64,000 nucleotides of DNA from Candidatus Hydrogenedentota bacterium (GTDB lineage: Bacteria > Hydrogenedentota > Hydrogenedentia > Hydrogenedentales > JAGMZX01). The notes beneath the pieces are model-generated. The model did not search any database. It was not told the DNA's origin and saw nothing but the letters and a program-made list of their open reading frames with translations. Below are positions 16,762 to 25,483 of this stretch, one piece after another. The DNA lies in the NCBI GenBank assembly GCA_029556545.1, contig JAKQEQ010000042.1:164995-228994 (forward strand). Direction: 5' to 3'. The translations under genes and the position numbers were made by a program. The first letter of the stretch is position 1; each line of letters begins with the position of its first letter.

Positions 16762-18633
16762 CTACTCGGAGGACTTGATCTTCATGTCCTTATCGATGCG
16801 GACGCCGTCCCGCTTCTCAAGCAACTTGCAGACCGCCAGACCGGTCTGCTCATCGAAACCGGTCACCTGTACGCGCGCGACGGGCCGCTGGCGATACGCA
16901 ATGACGCGGCCCCCGGCCTCAATGGGCTCGCCCTCCTGCAATACGGTGAAGACCTGGTCCGCTTTCACGCCGTGCAGGGCCGTCAGGTTGGTCAGGATCG
17001 CGTTTTCATCGGCGGCGTCGGCGATCATGCCCCGGACTTCCTGGTCCCTGTAGAAGTGCGCCAATTCGTCGACAATGGCGCCCACCGGACCGAGGACTTT
17101 GCCGGGCGGCATATTGGCCTTGTAGTGGAGCACGATTTCGCCGGTCTGCGTGTCGGTCACGCGGAGAAACACGAAGGGGTCGCTGTCGATCTGGTCAAAG
17201 TCGACGAACGACAGGTATCGCGCAATCTTGATCTTGCCGGGCGCGGCGGCGGTTTCCGGGTCGGCCAACGCGCTGAGCTGCTGTTCCTGCAGGATCAGAT
17301 CGAGGTTCTCCCGCTCGACCACGGCGACGTTCATCTGCCCGCGCAGTAAAGCGGCGATTTCATGGCGGACGGCCACGTCCGTGCCCGCGCGTGCGAAGAA
17401 CACCGGCCGTCCCTGCCGCGGCCCGAGGAAGGACACGACCAGTGGCCGGGTGGTCCAGTCGTCCACCGGCTGGCCCTCGAGGCGCTTCGCGTACTCGGCG
17501 AGTTCCTTGATTTGTTGCTGGACCAGCTTGCCGCGTTCGACCTGCGTTGCCTCCTCGAGTTGGCGCAGCATGAGGCTGACGAGTTCGTCGTCACGAATAC
17601 TTGCGGCGCGTTCAAGCGTCTCCTTCGCTTTCGCGACGTCGCCTTCAGCCTGATGTACCGTGCTCTCGTTGCTGAGCGCGATGACGTTATAGGGGTCCAG
17701 CGCGATCGCCTGCTCGTAGCGCGAGAGGGCGGCGCTGTTGTCGCCTTTTTCCTGGGCGACGCGTCCCTGCGCGTTCAGCGCCTCCGACTTCTGCCAATCG
17801 TCCGCGGGAAGCGTCGCCGCCTTGTCCGCCGCCGCCGCGGCGTCCTCGACCTTGCCCGCGTTCATCAGGGCCTGCGCCTTGACCGCCTGGGCATAGCCGT
17901 CGTCGGGGGCCTGATCGGCGATTTCCGCCGCCTTGTCATAGTCGCCCTGTTCGAGGGCCACGCGCGCCAGCCCGGCGTTCGATTGAATCTCGCCGAATTC
18001 CGCGACCGCCTCGTCCAGCTTGCCTTCCGACACGAGGATGTAGCCCTTGAGTTCCCGTGCGGCCTGCGGGTCCTCGCCCGCCGCCAAAGCATCGTCGACC
18101 ACTGCCGCCGCTTCGGCTTTGCGCTTCTGGTAGAGGTTCTCCGCGACGCGCTTGAGGAAATCCGCGCTCGATGTACCGCCGCCGCGAATCACCTGCTCGA
18201 CGGCGCGTTGCTCGTCCGGCGCCACAAACAACACGAGCGGCGTCACGTCCACGTGCTTGATCCACGCTGCGTCGGCAATCTTCCCGCCGTCGATCACGTG
18301 ATAATTGAGGTCCAGTTGCCGCGCGAAGGTCTTCAGGGCCTCCTCGTCCTCCTTGAAACCAAGCGCCGTAATGATCATTTTCTCCCGGCCGTACTTCATG
18401 TCCAGGAGCCGCAGTTTGAGCGCCAGTTCCTCGCCGGAAGCCGTATCGAAGAAGTAATAGATGGCGAGATATGGCTTCGCCTGCTCGATAAGCGTGCAGG
18501 TGTCCACGTCCTCGCCCCGAATGTCCACCGCCTTGATGCACGGCGCGGGCGCGCCCTTGGTGAACTGGGCATTCGCCGTCACGGAAACCGCGAGCGCCAA
18601 GGCCGCCGTCCCAACCGTCAAGAACCACCGCAT
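16762..18633 (-). CDS. Exported thioredoxin-like / TPR / LpoB-CsgG-like fusion
   Basis: 623 aa periplasmic protein. Residues 1-22 are a signal peptide (LTVGTAALALAVSVTANAQ). Residues 28-160 resemble a thioredoxin/TlpA-like fold (YLAIYYFFDTASGEELALKLR, then a VTPLVLFVAPD cis-Pro loop) but without a CxxC pair. Residues 165-390 are tetratricopeptide repeats (AALSRYEQAIALDPYNVIAL). Residues 400-560 resemble the LpoB/CsgG-like domain, with NVAVVERENLDLILQEQQL as the telling motif. I chose the ATG at 18633 because GGAGGA precedes it and it starts the signal peptide. This combination suggests an envelope assembly or sensing factor. It heads the operon that continues with the Rieske-like and membrane-protein genes. 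Function not assigned. Confidence 0.8.
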   Translation of the reverse strand: MRWFLTVGTAALALAVSVTANAQFTKGAPAPCIKAVDIRGEDVDTCTLIEQAKPYLAIYYFFDTASGEELALKLRLLDMKYGREKMIITALGFKEDEEALKTFARQLDLNYHVIDGGKIADAAWIKHVDVTPLVLFVAPDEQRAVEQVIRGGGTSSADFLKRVAENLYQKRKAEAAAVVDDALAAGEDPQAARELKGYILVSEGKLDEAVAEFGEIQSNAGLARVALEQGDYDKAAEIADQAPDDGYAQAVKAQALMNAGKVEDAAAAADKAATLPADDWQKSEALNAQGRVAQEKGDNSAALSRYEQAIALDPYNVIALSNESTVHQAEGDVAKAKETLERAASIRDDELVSLMLRQLEEATQVERGKLVQQQIKELAEYAKRLEGQPVDDWTTRPLVVSFLGPRQGRPVFFARAGTDVAVRHEIAALLRGQMNVAVVERENLDLILQEQQLSALADPETAAAPGKIKIARYLSFVDFDQIDSDPFVFLRVTDTQTGEIVLHYKANMPPGKVLGPVGAIVDELAHFYRDQEVRGMIADAADENAILTNLTALHGVKADQVFTVLQEGEPIEAGGRVIAYRQRPVARVQVTGFDEQTGLAVCKLLEKRDGVRIDKDMKIKSSE

Positions 18634-18721
18634 GTCACTGTCCTCCCCGAACGCTCTGTTGTTCTCTGCCTCGCATAAGACTCGCCGCCCGCGCACCCGC
18701 GCGCAGTGCGAATTTAGCACT

Positions 18722-18730
18722 ATTATACCA
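18722..18730 (-). promoter_or_regulatory. Extended -10 promoter for the thioredoxin-TPR operon
   Basis: Minus strand TGGTATAAT: a perfect TATAAT with the TGn extension, about 90 bp ahead of the start at 18633. No recognisable -35 lies at the expected distance, which is usual for extended -10 promoters. Confidence 0.55.
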
Positions 18731-18798
18731 CCGTTCGGGCCGTGCGCGCAGGGCTGCGTGCCCTGCACCCCGCGCCCGTGGATTCTACAGCCTCACTG

Positions 18799-20406
18799 CT
18801 ATTTCTTGGTGCTCACAAGTACGTCCAGCAAGGGGGCGATTTCGCCGGGTTCCGTGGCCTTGACAGGCCAGGGAACATCGAGCGTCGCCGGTTCGTCATC
18901 CCCTGGGATGGGAACTGTTACTCGAATCCAGACTTCCTCGACCGGCTCGGTGCACTCGACCCGGCCCACGTGGCGCACCGCACCCTGGCCAACCGTTCGT
19001 CTATCCTTGTCCAACAATTCGACCGTCGCGTTTGCTTCCTCGACAAGCCCCTTGCTGTACAGTTCTCCCACGTACCGGTGCGCGTCCTCCATGCCGAGAC
19101 CTATGTATTGACCGAACAACTCGTCGTCATCGGTCTGATAGACCCCGATGCGCACCGCGGTCAGGTAGTTTTCAGGAGTAACGGCAGTGTCCCGCGGAGT
19201 GGACACCGGGGCGGTACCCGCATCCGCCGGCGTCGGCTGCGTGCCGCCGCCGCTGAGCGCGATGACCAATGCAACCACGAGCAGCGCCGCCGTCGCCGCG
19301 GCGACAATGTAATACAGACGCGGCGGCTTCGTCCAGAGAACGGCCGGAGGCGGCGCGGCGGCGACCGGCGGTCCGCCGGTTTCCGTATCGGGCGGGGGCG
19401 CGCCGGGTTTCGTCACGTCGAGAGCAGACGCCGACACAACGGTGGCCTCGGCCGCCGGAGCCGCCGCCCGCGCGGTTCCCATCATGACCGTTGCGTCGTC
19501 CGTCGGGGCGGTGATGACCGTCTCCGCGCCCGCGCCGGGTTTCTCGAGCGCCAGAATGGCCGGATTGGGCTGCGGCTTGACGCTTTCGCGCAGCGCCGCC
19601 GCCATGGCGCGGCCGTCCTGGTACCGGTCGGCGGGACGTTTGCTCAGCGACTTGAGCAGCACGCGGCTGAGCGCCTCGGGGACGTTGAAGTTGAGTTCAT
19701 GGGGCGGCACGGGGTCCGTCTTGATGACGTGGTGCATGACCGTGCTCAGGGCTTCGCCGGTAAACGGCTTCTCGCGCGTGATCAATTCATACAGCACGAC
19801 GGCGACAGAAAAAAGGTCGGATCGCCCGTCGACTTTCTGGCCCATGAACTGCTCGGGACTCATGTAGAAGGGCGTGCCGATAAGCGCGCCTTCCTGGGTC
19901 AGCGTCGAGTCGGACATGTGGGCAATGCCGAAGTCCGCCACTTTAATCGGTCCATCAGGCGGGGTCATGATGTTCGCGGGTTTGATGTCGCGATGAATGA
20001 CACCCCGGTCATGCGCGCTGGCCAGTGCTTCGCAGATGGCCGCGCCCATCTCGGCCGCCGCCTCGGGCGCCATGTGACGCCGCTCGTCGATCACGTTGCG
20101 CAGGTCGCCGCCTTCGAGGAATTCCATGGCGATATACGCGATGCCGCTCTCCTCGGCGGCGTCATAGATGGTGATGATGTTCGGATGGTTCAGCGCGCCG
20201 GCGGCGCGCGCCTCGCGCAGGAAGCGTTCCATCATTTCGTCGGCATGGGCGGACGATTCGAGGACGTCGCGGCGCGCCGTCTTGATCGCGACGCGACGCC
20301 CGATGTTCGGGTCGAGCCCTTCGTAGACGACGCCCATCGCGCCTTTGCCCAGTTCGCGGACAATCCGGTAGCGCCCCAGATGGTCCGGCATGTTCGTGGC
20401 GGACAC
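18799..20406 (-). CDS. Hanks-type Ser/Thr protein kinase, membrane anchored
   Basis: 535 aa. The complete N-terminal kinase domain has a glycine loop ELGKGAMGVVYEG, the lysine VAIKTARR, a catalytic loop VIHRDIKPANIM, VADFGIA (DFG) and MSPEQ (APE). An alanine/proline-rich juxtamembrane linker (about 285-370) leads to one membrane span near 375-395. A C-terminal extracytoplasmic domain of about 130 residues follows. It shows no PASTA repeats, so its ligand is unknown. All catalytic residues are intact, so it should be active. The GTG start follows AAGGGGA by 9 bases; an in-frame ATG five codons later is possible. It lies 25 bp after the protease-TPR gene, probably in the same transcript. Confidence 0.92.
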   Translation of the reverse strand: MSATNMPDHLGRYRIVRELGKGAMGVVYEGLDPNIGRRVAIKTARRDVLESSAHADEMMERFLREARAAGALNHPNIITIYDAAEESGIAYIAMEFLEGGDLRNVIDERRHMAPEAAAEMGAAICEALASAHDRGVIHRDIKPANIMTPPDGPIKVADFGIAHMSDSTLTQEGALIGTPFYMSPEQFMGQKVDGRSDLFSVAVVLYELITREKPFTGEALSTVMHHVIKTDPVPPHELNFNVPEALSRVLLKSLSKRPADRYQDGRAMAAALRESVKPQPNPAILALEKPGAGAETVITAPTDDATVMMGTARAAAPAAEATVVSASALDVTKPGAPPPDTETGGPPVAAAPPPAVLWTKPPRLYYIVAAATAALLVVALVIALSGGGTQPTPADAGTAPVSTPRDTAVTPENYLTAVRIGVYQTDDDELFGQYIGLGMEDAHRYVGELYSKGLVEEANATVELLDKDRRTVGQGAVRHVGRVECTEPVEEVWIRVTVPIPGDDEPATLDVPWPVKATEPGEIAPLLDVLVSTKK

Positions 20407-20431
20407 GTGCGTGATTCCCCTTGTCTGTGTG

Positions 20432-21694
20432 CTATGGACTCTTCAGTTGCTCGATCCACGCCCGCACCCGCGCCGTGTCGTTCGCGGCGGGCGCGAGGGC
20501 GAGGTATTGCTCGAAGTGGCGAATGGCCTCCGCCGGGTTGTCCAGGGTCGTATACGCGAGCCCGAGATTGTAGTGGGCCGCGGCGTAGTCCGGCCGCAGC
20601 TTGAGCGCGGCCTGAAACGCGCGCGCCGCCTCCTCGCTCCGATTCATTTGCCGCAGCGTTTCACCGAGGTCGTTATGCGATTGTGCCTCGCTCGGCGCGA
20701 GTTCGAGCGCGGTCTGAAAGGCCCGGACCGCGTCCTCGAAACGCTGCTGCCGCAAGTATAACCGGCCAAGATTCCGTTGCACTTCGACGGCCTCCGGCTG
20801 CAACGCCCGCGCCTTCCCGTAGGCCGCCTCCGCGCCCGCGAAGTCGTCGCCCGCCGTGCGCGCCACGGCGAGGTTGAACCAGGCCATGTAAAACTCGGGC
20901 AGCAGCCGCACCGCCTCGTCGTAGGCCGCAATCTTCTCGTCGATGAAGTCGGCGCGGACCCCTCGATTATAGGCTTCGATGGCGCGCAAGTCGGCCTGGG
21001 TCGCGCCGCGCGCCGGCATGAGTTCGCCGCCCACCTCGTCGGCGAGTTCCCGCGACTCGGGCAGGAGCCCGTGACGGCGGAGCATGGCGTAGGCGTTGTT
21101 CACCGGGTTGATGGCGGTAATCCAGTCTTCGTCCCGCAGCTTGCCGATGATCATGCCGACCAGCGCGCCGGTGCGATCGAATACGGGGCCGCCGCTCGAA
21201 CCGGGCGCGGCGCGTAACGCCGCCTGGATCACGGGGTAATTCCGCAGCGTGCGGTTCGTATTCGAGACGGTGCCCGTCACCACCGAAAAATCGAGGCTGC
21301 GCGGCGCGGCAATCGACACGAGGTCCGCGCCGCTGCGCAGGGTCGCGGCGTCGCCTATCCGCGCGGCCTTAGGCAGGTGGACCGACGCGCGCAACAGGGC
21401 GATCTCGCGGGCGGAGTCGATCTCGACCACTTCGAGCGGCGCCGTGCGGCCGTCAAAGAACCGGGCCTCGATATTCTTGACACCCGTAATCTGGTGGGCC
21501 GTCGTGAGAATGTATCCATCCCCGCCGACACAACACCCGCTGCTCTGGACCTCCGCGCCCGTCTCCGCGCGCGCCCCGTAGAGGACAACCACGCAGGGCT
21601 TGTTGTGCTCGACGACGAATTCCGTGTCGATCGGCCACGCGGCAACGTGTCCAAAGTTCAGCAGGACGACAAGTCTCAAGACATTCATACGCAT
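20432..21694 (-). CDS. Trypsin-like serine protease with C-terminal TPR repeats
   Basis: 420 aa exported protein. A short hydrophobic N terminus (VLRLVVLLNFGHVAAW) may be a signal peptide. An S1C/HtrA-like protease domain spans about 25-210: the His motif TTAHQ has His67 and the Ser motif APGSSGGPVF has Ser167. The position that normally holds the catalytic Asp (RDIALL in relatives) reads REIALLRAS, giving Glu98. Residues 250-415 contain four or five TPR repeats, and no PDZ domain is present. The fusion suggests recognition of partner proteins rather than PDZ-type substrate tails. It precedes the membrane kinase by 25 bp on the same strand, so protease and kinase are probably co-expressed. 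Start assignment is moderate, since no clear Shine-Dalgarno is visible. Confidence 0.85.
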   Translation of the reverse strand: MRMNVLRLVVLLNFGHVAAWPIDTEFVVEHNKPCVVVLYGARAETGAEVQSSGCCVGGDGYILTTAHQITGVKNIEARFFDGRTAPLEVVEIDSAREIALLRASVHLPKAARIGDAATLRSGADLVSIAAPRSLDFSVVTGTVSNTNRTLRNYPVIQAALRAAPGSSGGPVFDRTGALVGMIIGKLRDEDWITAINPVNNAYAMLRRHGLLPESRELADEVGGELMPARGATQADLRAIEAYNRGVRADFIDEKIAAYDEAVRLLPEFYMAWFNLAVARTAGDDFAGAEAAYGKARALQPEAVEVQRNLGRLYLRQQRFEDAVRAFQTALELAPSEAQSHNDLGETLRQMNRSEEAARAFQAALKLRPDYAAAHYNLGLAYTTLDNPAEAIRHFEQYLALAPAANDTARVRAWIEQLKSP

Positions 21695-21855
21695 GACGAT
21701 AGAATACCATGCCTCAGCGGTCCCGCTATCATAAGAAGCTGCGCCCGGTGAGTCAACGACGAGCCGCGGCGGCGGGCGCTCTTGGAATTTCGGCGCGCGC
21801 GCGTGCTATTCTGGTGTTCCCATCCAGGCACACAAGCGCGGGAACGGAGTTCCGC

Positions 21856-22158
21856 ATGAGCCAGATCACCGTAGAAGACGTGGAATACATTGCCGGGTTG
21901 GCCCAACTCGAGGTGGACGCGGCGACGAAGGCGCGGCTGACCGAGGAACTCGGGAAGATATTGGGCTATGTCGCGAAGTTGAACGAATTGGACACGCGCG
22001 ACGTGCCGCCGATGATGCACGCCCTCGAAATGCGGAACGTCTTTCGCGAGGATGAGGCCGGCCCGTCGCTGCCGCGCGACCTGGCGTTGCGGGCCGCGCC
22101 GTCGCACGACGGACAGTACTTCATCGTGCCGCGCATCCTCGATACGGACGAGGTATAG
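21856..22158 (+). CDS. gatC: Asp-tRNA(Asn)/Glu-tRNA(Gln) amidotransferase subunit C
   Basis: 100 aa small subunit that wraps around GatA and stabilises the GatA-GatB interface. It is recognised from [17 protein letters not shown], the helical [20 protein letters not shown] and the C-terminal LALRAAP and FIVPRIL strands. The start is set at ATG 21856 (GGAG 6-7 bases upstream); an in-frame extension upstream is non-conserved. Only 2 bp separate it from gatA. Together gatCAB convert misacylated Asp-tRNA(Asn) or Glu-tRNA(Gln) to the correct amide forms, which implies that this organism lacks AsnRS and/or GlnRS. Confidence 0.95.
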   Translation: MSQITVEDVEYIAGLAQLEVDAATKARLTEELGKILGYVAKLNELDTRDVPPMMHALEMRNVFREDEAGPSLPRDLALRAAPSHDGQYFIVPRILDTDEV

Positions 22159-22160
22159 GC

Positions 22161-23621
22161 ATGGCGTGGTACGGGAAGACGGCCCACGAACTGATCGAAG
22201 CCGTGTCTCAGCGGCAGGCAAGCGCCGTCGAAATCGCCGAGAGTTATCTGGGCCGTATCGAGGCGGTCGAGCCGCGCGTGGACGCCTTTACCCAAGTCTG
22301 GCGGGATTCGGCGCTCGAACAGGCAGCGCGGGTGGACGCCCGCATCGCGCGGGGCGAAAACGCCGGGCCGCTCGCGGGCGTGCCGGTGGCGCTGAAGGAG
22401 CTGCTTTGCACGGTCGAGGGCGAGACGACGTGCGCCTCGCGCATCCTGGCGGGGTTCCGTAGTCCCTACGACGCGACCGCGGTCCAACGACTGAAGGCGG
22501 CGGGCGCGGTGCTGCTCGGCAAGCTCAACATGGACGAGTTCGCGATGGGTTCGTCCACCGAGAACAGCGCGATTAAGCTGACGCGGAACCCGTGGAACCC
22601 CGAGTGCGTGCCGGGCGGATCGAGCGGCGGCTCAGCGGCGGCGGTGGCGGCGGACGAGTGCGCGTTCTCGTTGGGCAGCGATACGGGCGGATCGATCCGG
22701 CAGCCGGCGGCGCTGTGCGGCTGCGTCGGGATGAAGCCGACGTATGGGCGCGTGTCTCGATTCGGTCTGGTGGCGTTCGCGTCGTCGTTGGACCAGATCG
22801 GGCCGCTGACGAAGGACGTGCGGGACTGCGCGCTGGCGCTGAATGTCCTCTGCGGGCATGACCCGATGGACAGCACGTCGGCAGACGTGCCCGTGCCGGA
22901 TTTCACGCGCGGGCTCGACGGCGACATGCGCGGCGTGCGCGTCGGCCTGCCCCGCGAGTTTTTCACGGACGCGCTCTCGGGCGAGGTGCGCGAGCACGTC
23001 GAGGCGACGGTGAAGGCGCTCGAGGCGCGGGGTGCGGAGTTGCGGGAAGTCTCGCTGCCCCATTCGGAATACGCCGTGGCCACGTATTACATCGTCTGCA
23101 CCGCCGAGGCCAGCGCGAACCTGGCCCGGTTTGACGGCGTACGCTACGGGTTCCGTCATCCCGAGGCAAAGACGATGCTGGACATGTACGTGATGAGTAA
23201 GACCGGCGGCTTCGGCCCGGAGGTCCAGCGGCGTATCCTGCTCGGGACCTACGTGCTGTCGAGCGGGTACTACGATGCCTACTACCTGAAGGCGCAGCAA
23301 GTCCGCACGCTCATCAAGCGCGATTTCGACCGCGCCTTCGAGCAGGTGGACGTGATCGCGGGGCCGACCTCCCCCACGCCCGCGTTCCGATTCGGCGAGA
23401 AGACCGCCGACCCGCTGACCATGTACTTGAGCGATATCTACACGATTTCGTGCAATCTCGCGGCGCTGCCGGGGCTGTCGTTGCCCTGCGGGCTCACCGC
23501 ATCCGGGCTGCCCGTCGGATTGCAGTTGCTCGGACGGCCCTTTGACGAGGAAATGCTGCTGCGCGTGGCGCACTGCTGCGAGCAGTTGCGGGGCGGCATC
23601 GGCAAGCCGCCGCTGGCATAA
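22161..23621 (+). CDS. gatA: Asp-tRNA(Asn)/Glu-tRNA(Gln) amidotransferase subunit A
   Basis: 486 aa amidase that releases ammonia from glutamine and channels it to GatB. The amidase signature is complete: the catalytic Lys in [10 protein letters not shown], then [13 protein letters not shown] and [16 protein letters not shown], which carry the cis-Ser and nucleophilic Ser. The length is typical. It starts two bases after gatC and ends nine bases before gatB, a tight gatCAB operon. Confidence 0.97.
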   Translation: MAWYGKTAHELIEAVSQRQASAVEIAESYLGRIEAVEPRVDAFTQVWRDSALEQAARVDARIARGENAGPLAGVPVALKELLCTVEGETTCASRILAGFRSPYDATAVQRLKAAGAVLLGKLNMDEFAMGSSTENSAIKLTRNPWNPECVPGGSSGGSAAAVAADECAFSLGSDTGGSIRQPAALCGCVGMKPTYGRVSRFGLVAFASSLDQIGPLTKDVRDCALALNVLCGHDPMDSTSADVPVPDFTRGLDGDMRGVRVGLPREFFTDALSGEVREHVEATVKALEARGAELREVSLPHSEYAVATYYIVCTAEASANLARFDGVRYGFRHPEAKTMLDMYVMSKTGGFGPEVQRRILLGTYVLSSGYYDAYYLKAQQVRTLIKRDFDRAFEQVDVIAGPTSPTPAFRFGEKTADPLTMYLSDIYTISCNLAALPGLSLPCGLTASGLPVGLQLLGRPFDEEMLLRVAHCCEQLRGGIGKPPLA

Positions 23622-23630
23622 GGAACGGAT

Positions 23631-25064
23631 ATGGCGTACGAAGCCGTCATCGGCATGGAAGTGCACGTAGAGATCAACACCCGCTCGAAGGTGTTCTGCG
23701 CGTGCAGCACGGCCTTTGACGCGCCCCCGAACACGAACGTCTGCCCCGTTTGTCTCGGCATGCCCGGCGTCCTGCCCGTGCTGAACCGCGAGATGGTCAA
23801 CAAGACCGTCGCGGTCGGCCTCGCCTTGAACTGCCGCATTTCGCGGTGGTCGAAGATGGACCGGAAGAATTACTTCTACCCCGACCTCGCCAAGAATTAC
23901 CAGATCAGCCAATACGACCTGCCCTTGTGTCAGGAAGGCTTCCTCGATATCGAAGTGGACGGCGCGACGCGGCGCATCGGCATCACGCGGGCGCACATGG
24001 AGGAAGACACGGCGCGGAACACGCACAGCATCGGCGGAGGCCAGAGCGGCGTGGATTTCAACCGCGCGGGCGTACCGCTGCTCGAAATCGTGACCGAGCC
24101 GGACCTGCGGAGCGCCGACGAGGTCTACGCCTACCTGACGATGCTCAAGCAAATTCTGGAGTATCTCGATGCCAGCGACTGCAATATCGAGGAAGGCTCC
24201 CTGCGCGCGGAGGCGAACGTGAGCGTGCGGCCCGTAGGCGCGCAGACGCTCGGCGTGAAGACGGAAATCAAGAATGTCGCCTCGCTGCACGGGGTCACTA
24301 AGGCGGTCGAGTACGAGATTGCGCGGCACGTCCGGGTGCTAGACGAAGGCGGAACCATCACCCAAGAAACGCGCGGCTGGGACGCGGACCGGGGCCTAAC
24401 CTTCTCGCAGCGGCAAAAGGAATCGGCCCACGACTATCATTATTTCCCGGAGCCGGACCTCGCCCCGATTGTCGTGGACGAGGCGTGGGAGCAGCGCATC
24501 CGCGAGGGGCTGCCAGAATTGCCCGCCGCGCGCAGGAGCCGCTTCTCCGACCAGTACGGCCTCTCGACGTATGACGCGGCGATTCTGACGGCGACGCGCG
24601 CCATGGCGGACTATTTCGAGGCAACGGCAGCGTGCGGCGCGGACCCGAAGCAGGCGGCGAACTGGATCATGGGCGACCTCCAGGCCCTGCTCACGCTGTC
24701 GGCGATGGACATTCGTGCGTGTCCCGTGCAACCGGACGCGCTGGCCGGCATGATCGCGCTGATTGACGACGGCACGATCAGCGGAAAGATCGGGAAGGAC
24801 GTGCTGGGCGAAATGTTCGCCACCGGGAAGACGGCCCGGGCGATCGTCGAGGCAAAGGGGCTGACCCAAATTTCGGACGCGGACGCGCTTCGGGCGGTGA
24901 TTCTGGAGGTTATCGAGAAGAATCCGGCGCAAGTCGAACAGTACCGAAGCGGGAAAGAGAAGGTGCTGGGCTTTCTGGTGGGCCAGGTGATGCGCGCGAC
25001 GCAGGGTAAGGCGAACCCGCGGCTCCTGAACGACGTGCTGCTTGCCGAATTGCGTAAACCGTAG
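23631..25064 (+). CDS. gatB: Asp-tRNA(Asn)/Glu-tRNA(Gln) amidotransferase subunit B
   Basis: 477 aa subunit that phosphorylates the misacylated tRNA and completes transamidation. The opening IGMEVHVEINTRSKVFC, the zinc-type CACS...CPVCLGMPG cysteines, and the kinase-core motifs KNYFYPDLAKNYQISQYD and FNRAGVPLLEIVTEPD are all present. The C-terminal YqeY-like tail (residues about 325-477) ends FLVGQVMRATQGKANP, a conserved signature. Third gene of gatCAB; rsfS follows after 18 bp. Confidence 0.97.
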   Translation: MAYEAVIGMEVHVEINTRSKVFCACSTAFDAPPNTNVCPVCLGMPGVLPVLNREMVNKTVAVGLALNCRISRWSKMDRKNYFYPDLAKNYQISQYDLPLCQEGFLDIEVDGATRRIGITRAHMEEDTARNTHSIGGGQSGVDFNRAGVPLLEIVTEPDLRSADEVYAYLTMLKQILEYLDASDCNIEEGSLRAEANVSVRPVGAQTLGVKTEIKNVASLHGVTKAVEYEIARHVRVLDEGGTITQETRGWDADRGLTFSQRQKESAHDYHYFPEPDLAPIVVDEAWEQRIREGLPELPAARRSRFSDQYGLSTYDAAILTATRAMADYFEATAACGADPKQAANWIMGDLQALLTLSAMDIRACPVQPDALAGMIALIDDGTISGKIGKDVLGEMFATGKTARAIVEAKGLTQISDADALRAVILEVIEKNPAQVEQYRSGKEKVLGFLVGQVMRATQGKANPRLLNDVLLAELRKP

Positions 25065-25082
25065 AGGTTAAGGACGGAACCA

Positions 25083-25460
25083 TTGCTGAAACGGATGACT
25101 CACGGCGCGGAAGCGCCCCATATCGCGAACACGCTGCGGATTGCGGCTTTGGCCGCGGAGAAGAAGGCGAAAGGTATTCGGGCATTCAACCTGCAAGGGC
25201 TGACGCTCATTGCGGACAGTTTCGTCCTCTGCACGGCCACGAGCGAGCCGCAGATGAAGGCCGTGCGCAACGCGATCATCGAGGGCATGAAAAAGATCGG
25301 CGTGGCCCCGTTGCACGTCGAGGGCAATCACCGAAGCGACTGGCTCTTGCTTGATTACGGCGACATCATCGTGCATGTCTTTCGAGAGGAGGCGCGCGAT
25401 TTCTATGATTTGGACGGGCTTTGGGGCGACGCGCCCGAGATCGCCCTCGGTTTGGAGTGA
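25083..25460 (+). CDS. rsfS: Ribosomal silencing factor RsfS (RsfA/Iojap)
   Basis: 125 aa. It binds ribosomal protein L14 and prevents subunit joining under starvation. Family marks are AEKKAKGIRAFNLQGLTLIADSFVLCTATSEPQMKAV and, near the end, DWLLLDYGDIIVHVFREEARDFYDLDGLW. The region is near-complete, with a few extra N-terminal residues. The TTG start has AAGGA at a suitable distance; an ATG four codons later has no obvious ribosome site. It is co-oriented with gatB (18 bp gap) and the downstream kinase-like gene (23 bp), so it probably shares their transcript. Confidence 0.93.
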   Translation: MLKRMTHGAEAPHIANTLRIAALAAEKKAKGIRAFNLQGLTLIADSFVLCTATSEPQMKAVRNAIIEGMKKIGVAPLHVEGNHRSDWLLLDYGDIIVHVFREEARDFYDLDGLWGDAPEIALGLE

Positions 25461-25483
25461 CCCGGTGACACGGAGCGTCGGCG

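Noticed and set aside
17362-20604. Plus-strand open frames opposite the thioredoxin-TPR and kinase genes
   Set aside because: Low-complexity antisense translations; the minus-strand products have signal peptide, TPR and complete kinase motifs.
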